Positions 46,991 through 63,215 of a stretch of 64,000 nucleotides of DNA are shown piece after piece. Source of the DNA: Escallonia rubra. Taxonomy: Eukaryota; Streptophyta; Magnoliopsida; Escalloniales; Escalloniaceae. The stretch covers positions 302,012-366,011 of the forward strand of contig JAVXUO010002982.1 in assembly GCA_033065855.1 (NCBI GenBank), in the 5' to 3' direction. Numbering within the stretch: the stretch's first letter is position 1; every line of letters begins with the position of its first letter. The position numbers and the translations under genes were made by a program. The notes beneath the pieces are model-generated. The model saw only the letters and a list, made by a program, of their open reading frames with translations. It was not told the DNA's origin and searched no databases.

Positions 46991-47697
46991 CCTTTCAATC
47001 TAAATCATCCATTGCGACAACCCAAAAAAAATTAAAAATAAAAAGGAATTCATCAATTGTCATCCAACTATAAGTGCTTCACGCTATGAATTGCAATGGA
47101 AAATGACTACAAGAAACTAGGAAAACAGAAAAAGCTTTCTACAGCTTCATCAGTCTTCAATACAACCAAGAAACCTGTTTCTAATGTCAGCAAGAGGACT
47201 TCCATTGATGGGTGCGAAGGAAAGAAGAGGCTCTAGTGTCTAGATTCATATTGTAGAGCATTTGAAGGCAAGCACAAAGCGGTTGCTTCCTCTCTGCTAC
47301 TTCCTCCGCTAGCTTACTCGGGGGTAATACTAATGGTCCATATAATCCTTATTCACAGTAACTACCGAAGGCTTTCCTGGTGATGCCTTACGATTTTGGC
47401 ACTTCAATAAATTGTTATTACTGTGCAATATTCATCTAAAATTTGGGTTCAATTTTTAATATTGCATAGATGACAAGTCAACTGTCATGTCTGATTACAC
47501 TGAATTGCACATAAGTATAAGGTGTATTTAAAAGGTTTACAAAAAGGAAAAAATACATGTTAGGAGTAGCTAGCTCTTTCTGGGGATTAGTCCCCTCTAC
47601 CTTCTCTAGCTACTCTTAATAATTGGTATACTTTCTTGCTATATGCATGCCAGATCTTTTCGCTTCATCCTTACATTCCAATCCCCAGTTGAAACCA
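46991..47697. other. downstream region of the PPR gene
   Basis: AT-rich non-coding DNA 3' of the PPR gene on its strand, so it probably includes its 3' UTR. No other feature seen. Confidence 0.4.
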
Positions 47698-50493
47698 TCA
47701 CCAGTAATCCTTGCATGAGCAGACGCCATTTACGAAACGGTGGAAACGACTTCCGTCTCTAAGAACTATTTCCCTCTGAACAAGTTTAGAGACATGCTTA
47801 CTGAATTCATGACAATCACCACAAATCCTAAGGTTCTTGGTGATCGAGATTGGGGCACCACTACTCACATTTATCAGTCCATAGGCAATAGCAAGCTTCT
47901 CACTGTGGCTAAAAAGCCTTTTCATTTTCTCCTCATCCTCTTCATCATGGAGAACCCAACGAAGATCAGGAATATAACCACCTTCCTTAACTGAAGACAT
48001 CAATGAACTCAATTTGGCATAAATTGCGTCAGATTGAGCATGCGATTTATCTCCAGCTTTAAAACAGTGAATATCTCCTCTAATAACGATCCAACTTTTT
48101 CCAGGAGGCTTTTTCAAACCCTTCTCCTCAAGCACCGCTCTTAGTTTGTTGACTTCTGACCAAAGACCTGCCGCAGCATAGATATTAGACAACAATATGT
48201 AATTTCCTGGATTTGTTGGCTCTAATTCTAAAAGCTTTTCCGAGATTCTCCTAGCTAGTTTGGTTTCAGAATACACTCGACAACCACCGAGCAGAGCTCT
48301 CCAAACAGATGCATCTGGTGCAATGGGCATCAACTCAACGAACTTCATGGCTTCACCTAAAGAACCTCCACGACTGAGAAGATCAGCTACACAAGCATAG
48401 TGGATAAGATCAGGGGTTATGTAAAACTCCTGAACCATAGATGTAAATAGCTGCAAACCCTTCTCTATCAAACCACAATGGCTGCAAGCAGATAAAGCAG
48501 ATATAAAAGTAATACTGTTCGGTTTAAAACCATCTTCTAACATCTGTGAGAAGGCAAGCATAGCATCATGCCCACGTCCATGCATACCATAACCGGAAAT
48601 CATGGCATTCCAGGAGACGATATTCTTCCTTGATAATGTTTTGAAGATCTTTTCAGCATATTGCATGTTACCACATCTCGCATACATAGTAATAAGAGAA
48701 TTTGCAAGAGACAATTCGAAACCCATTGAGAACTCCCTCCGTACTGTGTAAGCATGTAAGCATAGGCCTTGAGGAAGATTGGCTAGATGGGTGCAGGACG
48801 AGAGTACATTTATGACTGTGACTGGGTTGGGTTCCATCTCTGAGATCATCTGCTGGAAAAACAGTAAAGCTTCGTGGGCTTTATCGTTTCTAATGTAATT
48901 GGAAATTAAGGAATTCCATGAGATCAAGTCTTTGTCACCGTATCTCTCAAATAGATTCCTACCTGTTGCTTCATCGCCACAGTTCATATACATTTCTGTT
49001 AGTGCACTGTTCAATGACGGATCTATTTCGAGATTATGTTTTATCACATAACCATGAAAAGACCTGCCGATATTCAGGAAAGCTTCGGCCGCACAAGGAG
49101 CAAGAACGGATATGATAGTGGGAGAGTTGGGTTTAGGATCTGATTCTCGCATCTTCCCAAAGATTTCACAAGCTTGACCCTTGGATTCATAACTATGGGC
49201 CAGTGCCAAAATCAATGTGTTCCATGAGATTACATCTGCATCTCCGATCTCATGAAAAACCTTCTTCGCGTCCTTAACACAACTTTGTGCTGCATACACA
49301 CTTAACAAAGCATTTCCAAGATGTTTGTTCCTCTCCAACCCACTTTTAATACCATAACCGTGTAAGCTTCTACAGTTTAACAAACCATTAGGCAAGTCTT
49401 CACATACACGGGATATGATAGCAATAGTTCGTTCATCCGCTTTGATGCCTTCAAATCGCATTTCAGCAAACAAACTCATTGCGTCCTCAATGAAGCCACT
49501 CTCAACATATGCAGAGATCATAGAGTTCCACAAAGCAACATCTCTTGTACTGATGGATCCAAATAGATCACACGAAGATCTTAAGCTTCCAGTCTTACTA
49601 TACATATTTACCAAAGAATTAACTATGTACAAGTCTTTGCAAAAGTCAAGTTTGATAGCCATTTGGTGAACTTGCATGCCCAATTTCGGCGACCCAAATT
49701 CTGCACAGGCTTGTATAACTAGTAGGATGGTGACATTATCACATCGAATCCCATCTATGAGCATCTGACTAAAAAGTTCCAAAGCTTTCTTACACTTCCC
49801 AACATCTAAATACCCCGTAATCATTGCATTCCAACTTACGGCATTCCTCAAACCCATCGTCTCAAAAACAGCACAAGCAATTCTCACGTCAAACCTCAAA
49901 TAAAACCCTAGTAAAGCAGTACCCACATGAGGATCCAAATAAAGAAGCCCATTCCTCAAACAATACCCATGCACCTCCTTCCCAGTTCTCAAATCCAAGA
50001 GCTCCCCACACGCCAAGAGCAACGCCACCACAGTGACGGAGTTCGCCTCGAAACTCTCCTCTCGCATCTCTCGAAAAAACAACAGCGCCTTCTCGTACTC
50101 GCAACATGCTACACAACCAGAAATCATCGCGTTCCACGACACCACATCTCTCTCAGGCATTTCGTCGAACACATGGCGGGCATCTTCAAGAAACCCACAC
50201 TTACAGTAAAAATCGACGACGGCCGTCCGGACTCTCACATCACCAATCAAGTCCTTCCTAGTCGAGACATCTTTGTGGATTTTCTTGCCTCTTTCTATGG
50301 CTTTTAGCCGGCCGCACGCCTTGAGGACGAGCGGCAAGGTGGTGCTATCTGGCAGTATGCCCATGGCTTCCATTTGGGTGTACGTGGAGATAATTGCCCG
50401 GTCATTTCTCAATTTTGCGTGGTGCTTGATCGTTGAATTCCAGTTACTTGGGTACAGGCTTGGATGGATGTTAACTGATACAGGTACCTCCAT
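47698..50493 (-). CDS. PLS-class PPR protein with E, E+ and DYW domains
   Basis: An intact, intronless 931-codon gene, as is typical for the family. A long series of PPR repeats (P, L and S types, recognisable by DVVSWNAMISG-like motifs such as ALWNSMISAY and ISWNTLILAL) fills residues of roughly 30-750. E/E+ motifs follow, with LKKPPGKSWI. The DYW cytidine-deaminase-like domain closes the protein, with the catalytic HSEKLA (about 863-868), zinc-binding CGDCH (about 891-895), a second site CSC (about 925) and terminal DYW. DYW-PPR proteins bind organelle transcripts and promote specific C-to-U editing. The N-terminus is not an obvious transit peptide, so mitochondrion or plastid cannot be chosen. 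The target RNA is unknown. No frameshift or missing catalytic residue seen. Confidence 0.96.
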   Translation of the reverse strand: MEVPVSVNIHPSLYPSNWNSTIKHHAKLRNDRAIISTYTQMEAMGILPDSTTLPLVLKACGRLKAIERGKKIHKDVSTRKDLIGDVRVRTAVVDFYCKCGFLEDARHVFDEMPERDVVSWNAMISGCVACCEYEKALLFFREMREESFEANSVTVVALLLACGELLDLRTGKEVHGYCLRNGLLYLDPHVGTALLGFYLRFDVRIACAVFETMGLRNAVSWNAMITGYLDVGKCKKALELFSQMLIDGIRCDNVTILLVIQACAEFGSPKLGMQVHQMAIKLDFCKDLYIVNSLVNMYSKTGSLRSSCDLFGSISTRDVALWNSMISAYVESGFIEDAMSLFAEMRFEGIKADERTIAIISRVCEDLPNGLLNCRSLHGYGIKSGLERNKHLGNALLSVYAAQSCVKDAKKVFHEIGDADVISWNTLILALAHSYESKGQACEIFGKMRESDPKPNSPTIISVLAPCAAEAFLNIGRSFHGYVIKHNLEIDPSLNSALTEMYMNCGDEATGRNLFERYGDKDLISWNSLISNYIRNDKAHEALLFFQQMISEMEPNPVTVINVLSSCTHLANLPQGLCLHAYTVRREFSMGFELSLANSLITMYARCGNMQYAEKIFKTLSRKNIVSWNAMISGYGMHGRGHDAMLAFSQMLEDGFKPNSITFISALSACSHCGLIEKGLQLFTSMVQEFYITPDLIHYACVADLLSRGGSLGEAMKFVELMPIAPDASVWRALLGGCRVYSETKLARRISEKLLELEPTNPGNYILLSNIYAAAGLWSEVNKLRAVLEEKGLKKPPGKSWIVIRGDIHCFKAGDKSHAQSDAIYAKLSSLMSSVKEGGYIPDLRWVLHDEEDEEKMKRLFSHSEKLAIAYGLINVSSGAPISITKNLRICGDCHEFSKHVSKLVQREIVLRDGSRFHRFVNGVCSCKDYW

Positions 50494-50535
50494 TTTCGAA
50501 GGTGCTTAATATTCGGATTATATTTGACACTACAG

Positions 50536-50544
50536 TTATATATA
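50536..50544 (-). promoter_or_regulatory. candidate TATA box of the PPR gene
   Basis: TATATATAA on the minus strand lies about 43-51 bp upstream of the PPR start codon at 50493. Position and sequence fit a TATA box with a very short leader, but AT-rich DNA makes chance matches common. Confidence 0.35.
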
Positions 50545-51226
50545 GCGAAAATAAATAATAATAAATAAGTTTTAAAAGTGACGTTTAAAAATCTTATTAA
50601 TATAAAAAACCACTATCTGATTGTCGCTCTGTTGGGATTTTAAACATATTTATAAAACTCTAGATGCATCAAAATTCATCGGTACCTAAATGGTCGAGTG
50701 GTAGTTCAAGAAAGACCAAGTATGCAGCTTTGTTTAAGGCGTGTTCATTTGCTAAACAAATTGAACTTGGTAACAACAGGTTCATTCTCTTCTGGCACAC
50801 GTGAATGTGCTTGTTTGCCTTGTTTTATGGTGTAGTTAAGTCCATACTCTTCTTTTATAGAAGAAGTTCCGTTAGAAGAAGGGGCGCGCCAGTAATAACT
50901 CACTCATATGACATTAAGCTTGGTGCAAATATCAAAGGAGAAGTTGTGAAAGCCACTCCACTCCCATATAGATTTCTCTCTTCTAATTTCTTCCATCATC
51001 TCTTTCTCTCTCATCATTTATTGACATCAAATTCAGCACATATCAAGGAAATGATATTTAACAGCTGACTAGGGTCATCGGAAGATAGAGTTTCTTTACT
51101 TGGGTTTCTTAGTTATCATGGCTTAGGGTGTTTCTGGTTTGTAGCAATTCAAAGTTTGATTAGCCTACCAAATTGTTTCTAGGGTGGCTCCCCTGAGGTT
51201 TGCAGTGAATTAACAGAAGTAAGAAA

Positions 51227-51930
51227 ATGTTTCAAGTTAATTTATACACATTCACGGTCACCGCCCAGGCTGATGCCGCCTCCATCACCGCCGAGCAGAC
51301 CTGCTCCATCTTCGAGCAGAAGCACGTCTCCCTCTCCTCCGAGTTCACCGCAGATCCAATCACAGCACTCACGGCTTGCCTCCTCGCTCGAACAGCGCCC
51401 CGCCGAGCGCGCCCAGCTTCTCCAATCGGTAATCCATGACAACGGTGTTTGTGTCAAATCCGATTCAGATCCTTGCCTTCCAGTTCAGATCCGATTGATC
51501 GCCGAAGATGCCCGAGGTGGACGAGGAGTCCATCTTACACCGTGGTTCGCGAAGTGCCCCATCGTCAACCGCAACCTCAACCTCAACCCAGAAACGGTGG
51601 CCACGAAATCTGCGGGGAGAGCTTGAAACGTCCGGAGCAGCTGCCGGCGAAGGACGACAACAGTTATAGAAATCCAGGCCAACCTTGCCAAAACGGGAGC
51701 TGTAACGCCTCCACGAACAGCCCTCTCAGCCCGAACATAAACACCACGAACCGTTATCCTAGGTGCATTTCTAGTCAAACGCGAACCCTGATATCCGCCT
51801 CCTTCCCTCCGATCAAAACCCCCCATGATGCTCTGATTATCTCTAGAACAGCAAATCTGAAAAATCCAGATTTGGCATTGCTGGGCGTATTAGACACGAA
51901 GCGCGTGGTGATGCGTCGTCAGATCTGATC
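51227..51930. other. GC-rich island with overlapping open frames
   Basis: Composition rises sharply above the AT-rich flanks, with open frames on both strands (51227-51439, 51273-51626 and 51449-51928 plus; 51826-51485 minus). None has a recognisable domain. Codon-like periodicity suggests a relic exon or a first exon of an unidentified gene, but strand and frame are undecided. Confidence 0.3.
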
Positions 51931-52416
51931 AGGTCCTCTCCAAGGACGCCGAAGGTCGCGCCTCTGGTGAGGCGTCGGCGGCAGTGGAGGAGCATTCGCT
52001 AAGCATTGGGTTCATTTTGGGGATATCATAATAATTGAACGGTTCTTAACGGACTATCAGTTCTCTCAAGTTTCTATGCTTGCAGTGAGAGTGATGTTTC
52101 TATATAAATTCATCACATCGTCTGATGTTATATTTTTGCATATTTCATGTAATATTTGGTCTTATTGGAAGACAAGACTCACATTATAACACATTCTCTT
52201 GATTAACTAAAAGAAAATAAAAATGAACCATTAGAAACTTTGTCGGAGCAATTTCCTCGAACACGGTTCCACGTAATATCTCCGCAGTCTTTCTTGACAA
52301 AATAAAGTCTTTGGAAGCAATCATGCCATTCGTGGAAATCAAGAGTTCACTGCACTTTATAATACATTATTATTATGTTAACTTAAACTCTCACCGAAAT
52401 TGCACTTAACCAAGTT

Positions 52417-52587
52417 ATGGGACTCACCAACACCGGCACATATTCAGTCTTCCTTCCAGCCCTTTTTCTGCCACTTCTGTGCTTCTGTTTTGAGATTTGT
52501 ACTTGCACAAACACCATTACATCTACTCAATTTATCCAGGATCCTGAAACTATTACCTCTACCGACAATCTCTTCAAACTGATATGA
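52417..52587 (+). pseudogene. truncated tandem copy of the receptor-kinase 5' end
   Basis: A 56-codon frame opens MGLTNTGTYS and closely matches the first part of the intact gene at 53090 (signal peptide, then NTITSTQFIQDPETI). It stops at TGA right after FKL, where the intact gene continues GFFTP. Similarity also extends into the non-coding DNA upstream (GACAAAATAA, CTTTGGAAGCAATC, GTGGAAATCAAGA), so about 350 bp including promoter-proximal sequence were duplicated. It cannot make a receptor. Confidence 0.85.
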
Positions 52588-53089
52588 TATAAATTCTCAA
52601 GCCCCGCAAGGAAATTGGAAGGATAACTTCTTTTCGTACTGAAGTTAAACGCGGTTTGTTTTGAGATATTGTGGTAATATGAACATTTATAAACTTTGTC
52701 AAAGCAATTTCCTCGAAGAAAAAAGCTCTGCCATTTGTTTTCACATCCGTATGACGAAGGATAAGATGCTTTTGACAACCGCCCAAAAGAGAACCATCCG
52801 CAGCTAAATTTCTCGTTCCCCCGAAAGAAAATATTAGAAACATTGTGTGGTCACAAACTATAAACATTGGAGTGAACAAAATCCCGTCAATTATCTCCGG
52901 TCTTTCTTGACAAAATAACGGTCTTTTATGATGGCTTCTGAAGATGATAGATAGAGACCGCAACCAAGTTGCTTTGGAAGCAATCTGTCACGCCATAACC
53001 AGACCCGTCGTGGAAATCAAGAATTGACTGCACTTCATAATGCATTATTTTAACTTACATTCTCACCAACAATACAAGTAAACCAGGTT

Positions 53090-58525
<5,436 letters not shown>

Positions 58526-58633
58526 GAGACTTGTAGTGAAATTGTAGAGCTTCCTCAACAGAGCCAACAAACATGTTCGATGAAAGATTACTCCCTCACA
58601 ACCGTTGAAGGCCGATATGAAGCACCGTCTTGA

Positions 58634-59350
58634 GCTCTTAATTTTCTTAGGAATAATGATCATTTTTGCTGCATCTCTGCTCGTACGAATATAGTTTATA
58701 CCATAGTTGTTGAAGCAAAAGGAAGAATGTCAGATATAGCTGATCTTGCCATTTATTATTCACGGTTTGCGACGTTTTTTTTTTTTTTTTTAATTAAAGC
58801 AGGTAGAAAAAGTACAGAGCAAATAATTTGGGTATGACAATGGTAATCTTTCTCACGTTAGATCAACTGCTGACTTTGACAAACTTTTGCATTATAGAAA
58901 ACATAAGCTTATCATCAACATGCAAAATATATATTTTCACATGATTGACGCATTTGAAAACTTATATCGTAACACATGCACACTCATGTATTATTATTGT
59001 ACAAAAATAAAAACCAAAAAATAGACGGCAATTCTTTTGTTAATGAAAACCACTGGATTCATCATTCACTAAGGGAACCCTGCTGAGGGTGTAGATGAAG
59101 CAACTTTTTTAGCACAACCGTGTTAGTCTTGTTTGACATTTGCTCAGGTTTGGTGACTCAGCCTATTGCGCTTGGCATTCTCCCGCATTCAGCCTCTCTC
59201 TTAGGTTACTTGTAGTCCCCAAGTGTGCCCAGAGAGAGGACGGGGAAAGCCAAAATCTCCGTTCCAGCAATGGCAGGTGACACCTGTGTTGAGATTACAC
59301 ATTAATGGCTTCTTAATAATATTTTTTTAACGTGACTAAATAAGAGTCAC
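58634..59350. other. downstream region of the receptor kinase
   Basis: Probable 3' UTR, then AT-rich intergenic DNA with a T run near 58775-58791. No gene or transposon recognised. Confidence 0.4.
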
Positions 59351-61865
59351 CACTACAAGAAATGAGACTTTTAGCGACAGACAGTTCCATCACTAAAAGT
59401 CCTATATATGTCGCAAAAGACTTTTAGCAATGGACACCCATTCGCTAAAAGTCCGTCGCCAAAAACCCTGTCGCTAAAAGTTTTGCAACGGACTAAAATT
59501 ACCTTTAGTGACGGGAAGTTCCGTCGCTAAATTTAATTTCTTCTTTGAAAATTATTATATTTGAAAACCCGTGTAGTGACAGAAAGTTCTGTTGCTAAAG
59601 GTTCCGCCGACGGACCTTTAAAATTCCGTCGCTAGAGGCCTGTTGTTAATCAACGGGTTTTTTGCGACGGACTTCTGTCGCTAAAGGTTTATCGGTAAAA
59701 ACAATAGACTTTTTAGCAACGGACTCTCTGCCGCTAAAAGTCCGTCGGCAAAACCTTTAGCCACAAAACTTTCCATCGCGAAAGATCTTTTGCAACAATG
59801 TCCTTTTAGTCTTTTAGCGAGGGAAAAAAAATTCATCGCTAAAAGCAATATTAAAATTTTTTTGTACCCAAACCTGTAATTCAAATCCACTCACACAATA
59901 ATCATCCACAAAGTAACCTAATCCACAATACTAAAATAATTGCTGATCCATCAGCAGTTATTTAACTAATGCATGCATATACACACATTAGTCAAATTCT
60001 ATTTTAATTTAACACAAAAAATATATATACAAAGTCATAATTTGAACCAAATATCAATATGTATCGAGTGCAAGAGAGGGAAGGGGCTTAAAAATATAGG
60101 AGGAAAGGGGAGCCACAATTTGAAGAGGGAGCCGCAATTCCAGGATGGGAAGGGAAGGGAGGAGAGGAAGGGCTCAGTTAATGTCAAGACCGACATCTGA
60201 ACCCTGCTCGTCATCGTCTATGGGGGTGTCATCCAAATTCGGCTCGGACTCGGAAGCAATGTCCTACATTAAAAGCACGTATGCATTCTCGTTAGTAATT
60301 ATATATTGTGTTTGAATGACATATTGACTTATAATTCTAACATATTTGTACTCATCCTCACTGATGAACCTCTTGAGCAATGCGACAAAGATCCCTCGGG
60401 TGTAAATGTCGCTCTGAGGTTGGTCTTTGTGTCTGTGGAAGGACAGTAAGGGCCGGGGATACTCCCATCACGACATGTGCAGTCACGCTAGGCATGCCAT
60501 GTACACGCCCTTTCTTCCGACGACCCCCGGTGTATCTAGTCGCCGCTGCAATCCCTCGGGAGTCGTACTCGCGAACATTGATGGCTGATCAGACTGCTGG
60601 CCAGACATCTTAATCTCTCCATACGAGGCTTACAGAACAATAATTTTACATTGAAGACATTCATGCAATAGATATTGAAGACTTTCAAATATTATATATA
60701 ACTTACATTTATCTGCCGAGAAACATATGAAATGAACTCCTTCACCGGACTACATCTTTTTTAGCCACTCTCTTCGTGTGCGTCATCCAACATGTCAAAG
60801 CACGTACACACTTGATCCTTATCGGCCAGTTCCGGGTGCTCAACCGCATTCTTATGTCAGATGACCTCATGAGGCACCTATCCTCCCGTGTGCGTAGGAT
60901 CCTAATCCTTTCTGTTAGCTTTCCCACTCCTACTCTTCACCTCCCAAGATGGATCAATCATCCACTTATCAACCATCTACCCTCATACAGATGGTGAGAT
61001 CTAACGAGGGTGGATACCATTTCCACTCCTCTATCGGTGCACCTTCTGGCAGCATTTTCCTTGCCCGCTCCCATGCGTCGTATAGCCATCGTTGGTAATT
61101 TTTGGCTATGTAGGAAAAAAAAAACCATCCTCCCCAATTTGCCTGCTGCTTAGGCAACTCAAACTCGAACCCCTCATGTAATGCATCAAATTACCCAATC
61201 AGTACAATTAATTACATTGAACAATACTAATTAAACAAATATTAGATGCTACTCATAATCATACCTGCATCTCCTCTCACAGTGCCTCCCTCCTCTTGCC
61301 GGCAAGGTGGACGGTGGGGGTTAGGCCGGGGCTGCGGTGGGACGACACTGTGGTGGGCGGTTGGCGTTAAGAGGTGGGACGGCGCTGCGTTGCGGCGATG
61401 GAAGGGGAGGCTGATAAATTTGAGGGAATGGAGGGGGATCGCCGGTGGAGTGGAGAGAGAAGAAACAGAAAGAGAGAATGATGGGGAGAAAGAGAACGGA
61501 AGATTAGGGTTTTGACTTAAAAGACTTTTAGCGACGGATTTTGCCCATAGCAAAAATCCGTTGCTAAAAGTCTTTTTTTTCCAAATTTTTTCTACTTTTA
61601 GCGATGGAGTGTACCATAGCTAAAGATCAATCACCAAATGTTATTTTTTTTTCAAACTTTTTGGACTTCTAGTGATGGAAACTGCCATCATTAAAAGTCT
61701 GTTGATAAAAGTAAATTATTTATGACCTTTAGCGACGAACTTTTAGAGACGGAATATGGGCCGTCGCTAAAAGTGATAAAAAATTGGGAAAATTTACTTT
61801 TAGCGATGAATCATAATCCGCTGATAAGCACGAAAAAGAAAATACTGAAAACACCTTTAAGCGAT
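59351..61865. mobile_element. decayed CACTA element
   Basis: It begins CACTACAAGAAATGAGACTT, the CACTA-superfamily tip. Dense subterminal repeats of the type TTTTAGCGACGG and its complement follow at 59370-59850 and again at 61515-61860. An antisense transposase relic lies between them. The expected right tip (TTCTTGTAGTG) is absent; a second left tip starts at 61866 instead. Confidence 0.75.
60190..61157 (-). pseudogene. Ptta/En/Spm-type plant transposase relic
   Basis: Reading leftwards in shifting frames: WERARKMLPEGAPIEEWKW (near 61060), MIDPSWEVKSRSGKANRK, THTGG, a block about CFDMLDDAHEE, then YTGGRRKKGRVHGMPS (near 60510), and an acidic end PNLDDTPIDDDEQGSD before a stop near 60180. 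This order (NR..THTGG, GGRKKGR, acidic tail) is characteristic of the plant En/Spm-associated protein family. At least two in-frame stops and frameshifts make it inactive. Confidence 0.65.
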
Positions 61866-62260
61866 CACTACAAGAAAAAAGGCTTTTAGCGACGGATATA
61901 CCGTCGTTAAAAGTCCCTCGTATAAAACCCCGTTACTAAAAGTTTTGCGACGGTATTTTAAAATCCGTCGTATAATATTGAACTTTTTGCGATGAATTTA
62001 TTTATAAATTAGCGAGAAAATTCCGTTGCTAATTCTGCTTTACATGCTTTAGTTTATTTTCTTTTTTTGTGAAATTAGCGATGTATAAAATTTTTAGCGA
62101 CGGAATATTCCGTTGTTAAATGAGATTTGTAACGACATAAAAAGCTTATAATTAAGTACGCTTTTAGCGACGAAATTAATTCATCGCTAAAAGTCATCTT
62201 TTTTAAAAATATATTTTTTAATTTTTTAATACCCAAACCTATAATAAAAAATTCATTCCT
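61866..62260. mobile_element. second CACTA left end, truncated
   Basis: CACTACAAGAAAAAAGGCTT followed by TTTTAGCGACGG-type repeats up to about 62190, then AATACCCAAACCT, the same order as 59351-59890. It is a left half only, in the same orientation as its neighbour. Confidence 0.7.
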
Positions 62261-62763
62261 CAACCTAATTAAAACATGGTTAATCCGGACTGAGTAGGGC
62301 TAGTTATAGTCAGTACTGGAACCACGATGAGATTCCAGAGGGTGCGAAGAATGTCGCGTTAACCTAATTAACCTAAATTCAATGCACAATTAACAATCTT
62401 AATTCTGACACCTTATATAGGGTGTCGATATGGTGTACGATACGTGTCCGACACCTTCGTCAACAATCTCAATTCTCAAATCTCAAATGCTCAATGCAAT
62501 AAAAATTAATAATAATCACACATTGAATTCAATTGGGTCCCATTATTCGTCAACAAACTCAATATCTCAAATGTTCAAATGCACGATTAATAATCTAAAA
62601 TCATCAATTAACAACCTAAAATCATCGATCAATAATCACAATTCTCAAATGCACAATTAACAACCTAAAATTATCAAACAAATAATCAATGTTCGAACGG
62701 AAAAAAATTATTCAAAATGCACATATCCGATGCGATTAATTTAATTTAGGGTTTAATTAGGGC
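62261..62763. other. AT-rich spacer with simple motifs
   Basis: Contains a GTGTCGATATGG/GTGTCCGACACC cluster at 62409-62447 like the one at 3.4-4.1 kb, then runs of CAATTAACAACCTAAAATCATC-like short repeats. No gene. Confidence 0.5.
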
Positions 62764-63215
62764 TCATAGTTCAACATTGGGGGAAACTTTTTCACAAGTG
62801 CTTTGATCAAACACCGGCACTTGAAAACGCATATGCCCCATGTGTTCAAAGACAACAAAGTCCCCAATATTAAGGTCATGCTGCTGCACGAATTTGGTCC
62901 AATCCCCTTCGAAACAAATTTCCTCTTGGCCGCGCTTCTTCTTGATTTTAACAAGTCATGACCCCTTGCGGTTGGTTAAAGTTGCTTCCTTTGATCTCAC
63001 TGTGGTAAGTTGATTGCAAAAGGCTATCGATATGGCCTAACATATTCATAATACAATAACACATGTAAGTTTTTGACTAAAAATAATAGTGCGTACACAC
63101 ACAAAAACACAGAGAAAGAGGGATGACATACAAGTTCTGTATGAAAACCAGGCATCATGACCTTGAAGAAGTGTCTGCCGACTGAAACGTCATTGTTCAC
63201 CGAAGTAGAAGCCAT
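62764..63215 (-). pseudogene. small B3-domain gene with in-frame stop
   Basis: Exon 1 at 63215-63132 (28 codons, MASTSVNNDVS, then GRHFFKVMMPGFHTEL) ends at a GT donor. Exon 2 at 63036-62764 follows an AG acceptor. Together they give one B3 DNA-binding domain, ending with the signatures DWTKFVQQHDL, GDFVVFEHMG and FQVPVFDQSTCEK. Single- or multi-B3 proteins of the REM group are plant transcription regulators. The frame is broken by TGA at 62956-62958 right after KGS, where B3 domains have a conserved Trp (TGG to TGA is one base). Otherwise both splice sites and the frame are intact, so the lesion looks recent, or is a sequencing error. The stop would leave 54 residues. Confidence 0.7.

Noticed and set aside
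50680..50740. tRNA-like GGTCGAGTGGTAGTTCAAG
   Set aside because: Only a D-arm/B-box-like resemblance; no complete cloverleaf or matching acceptor stem could be drawn.
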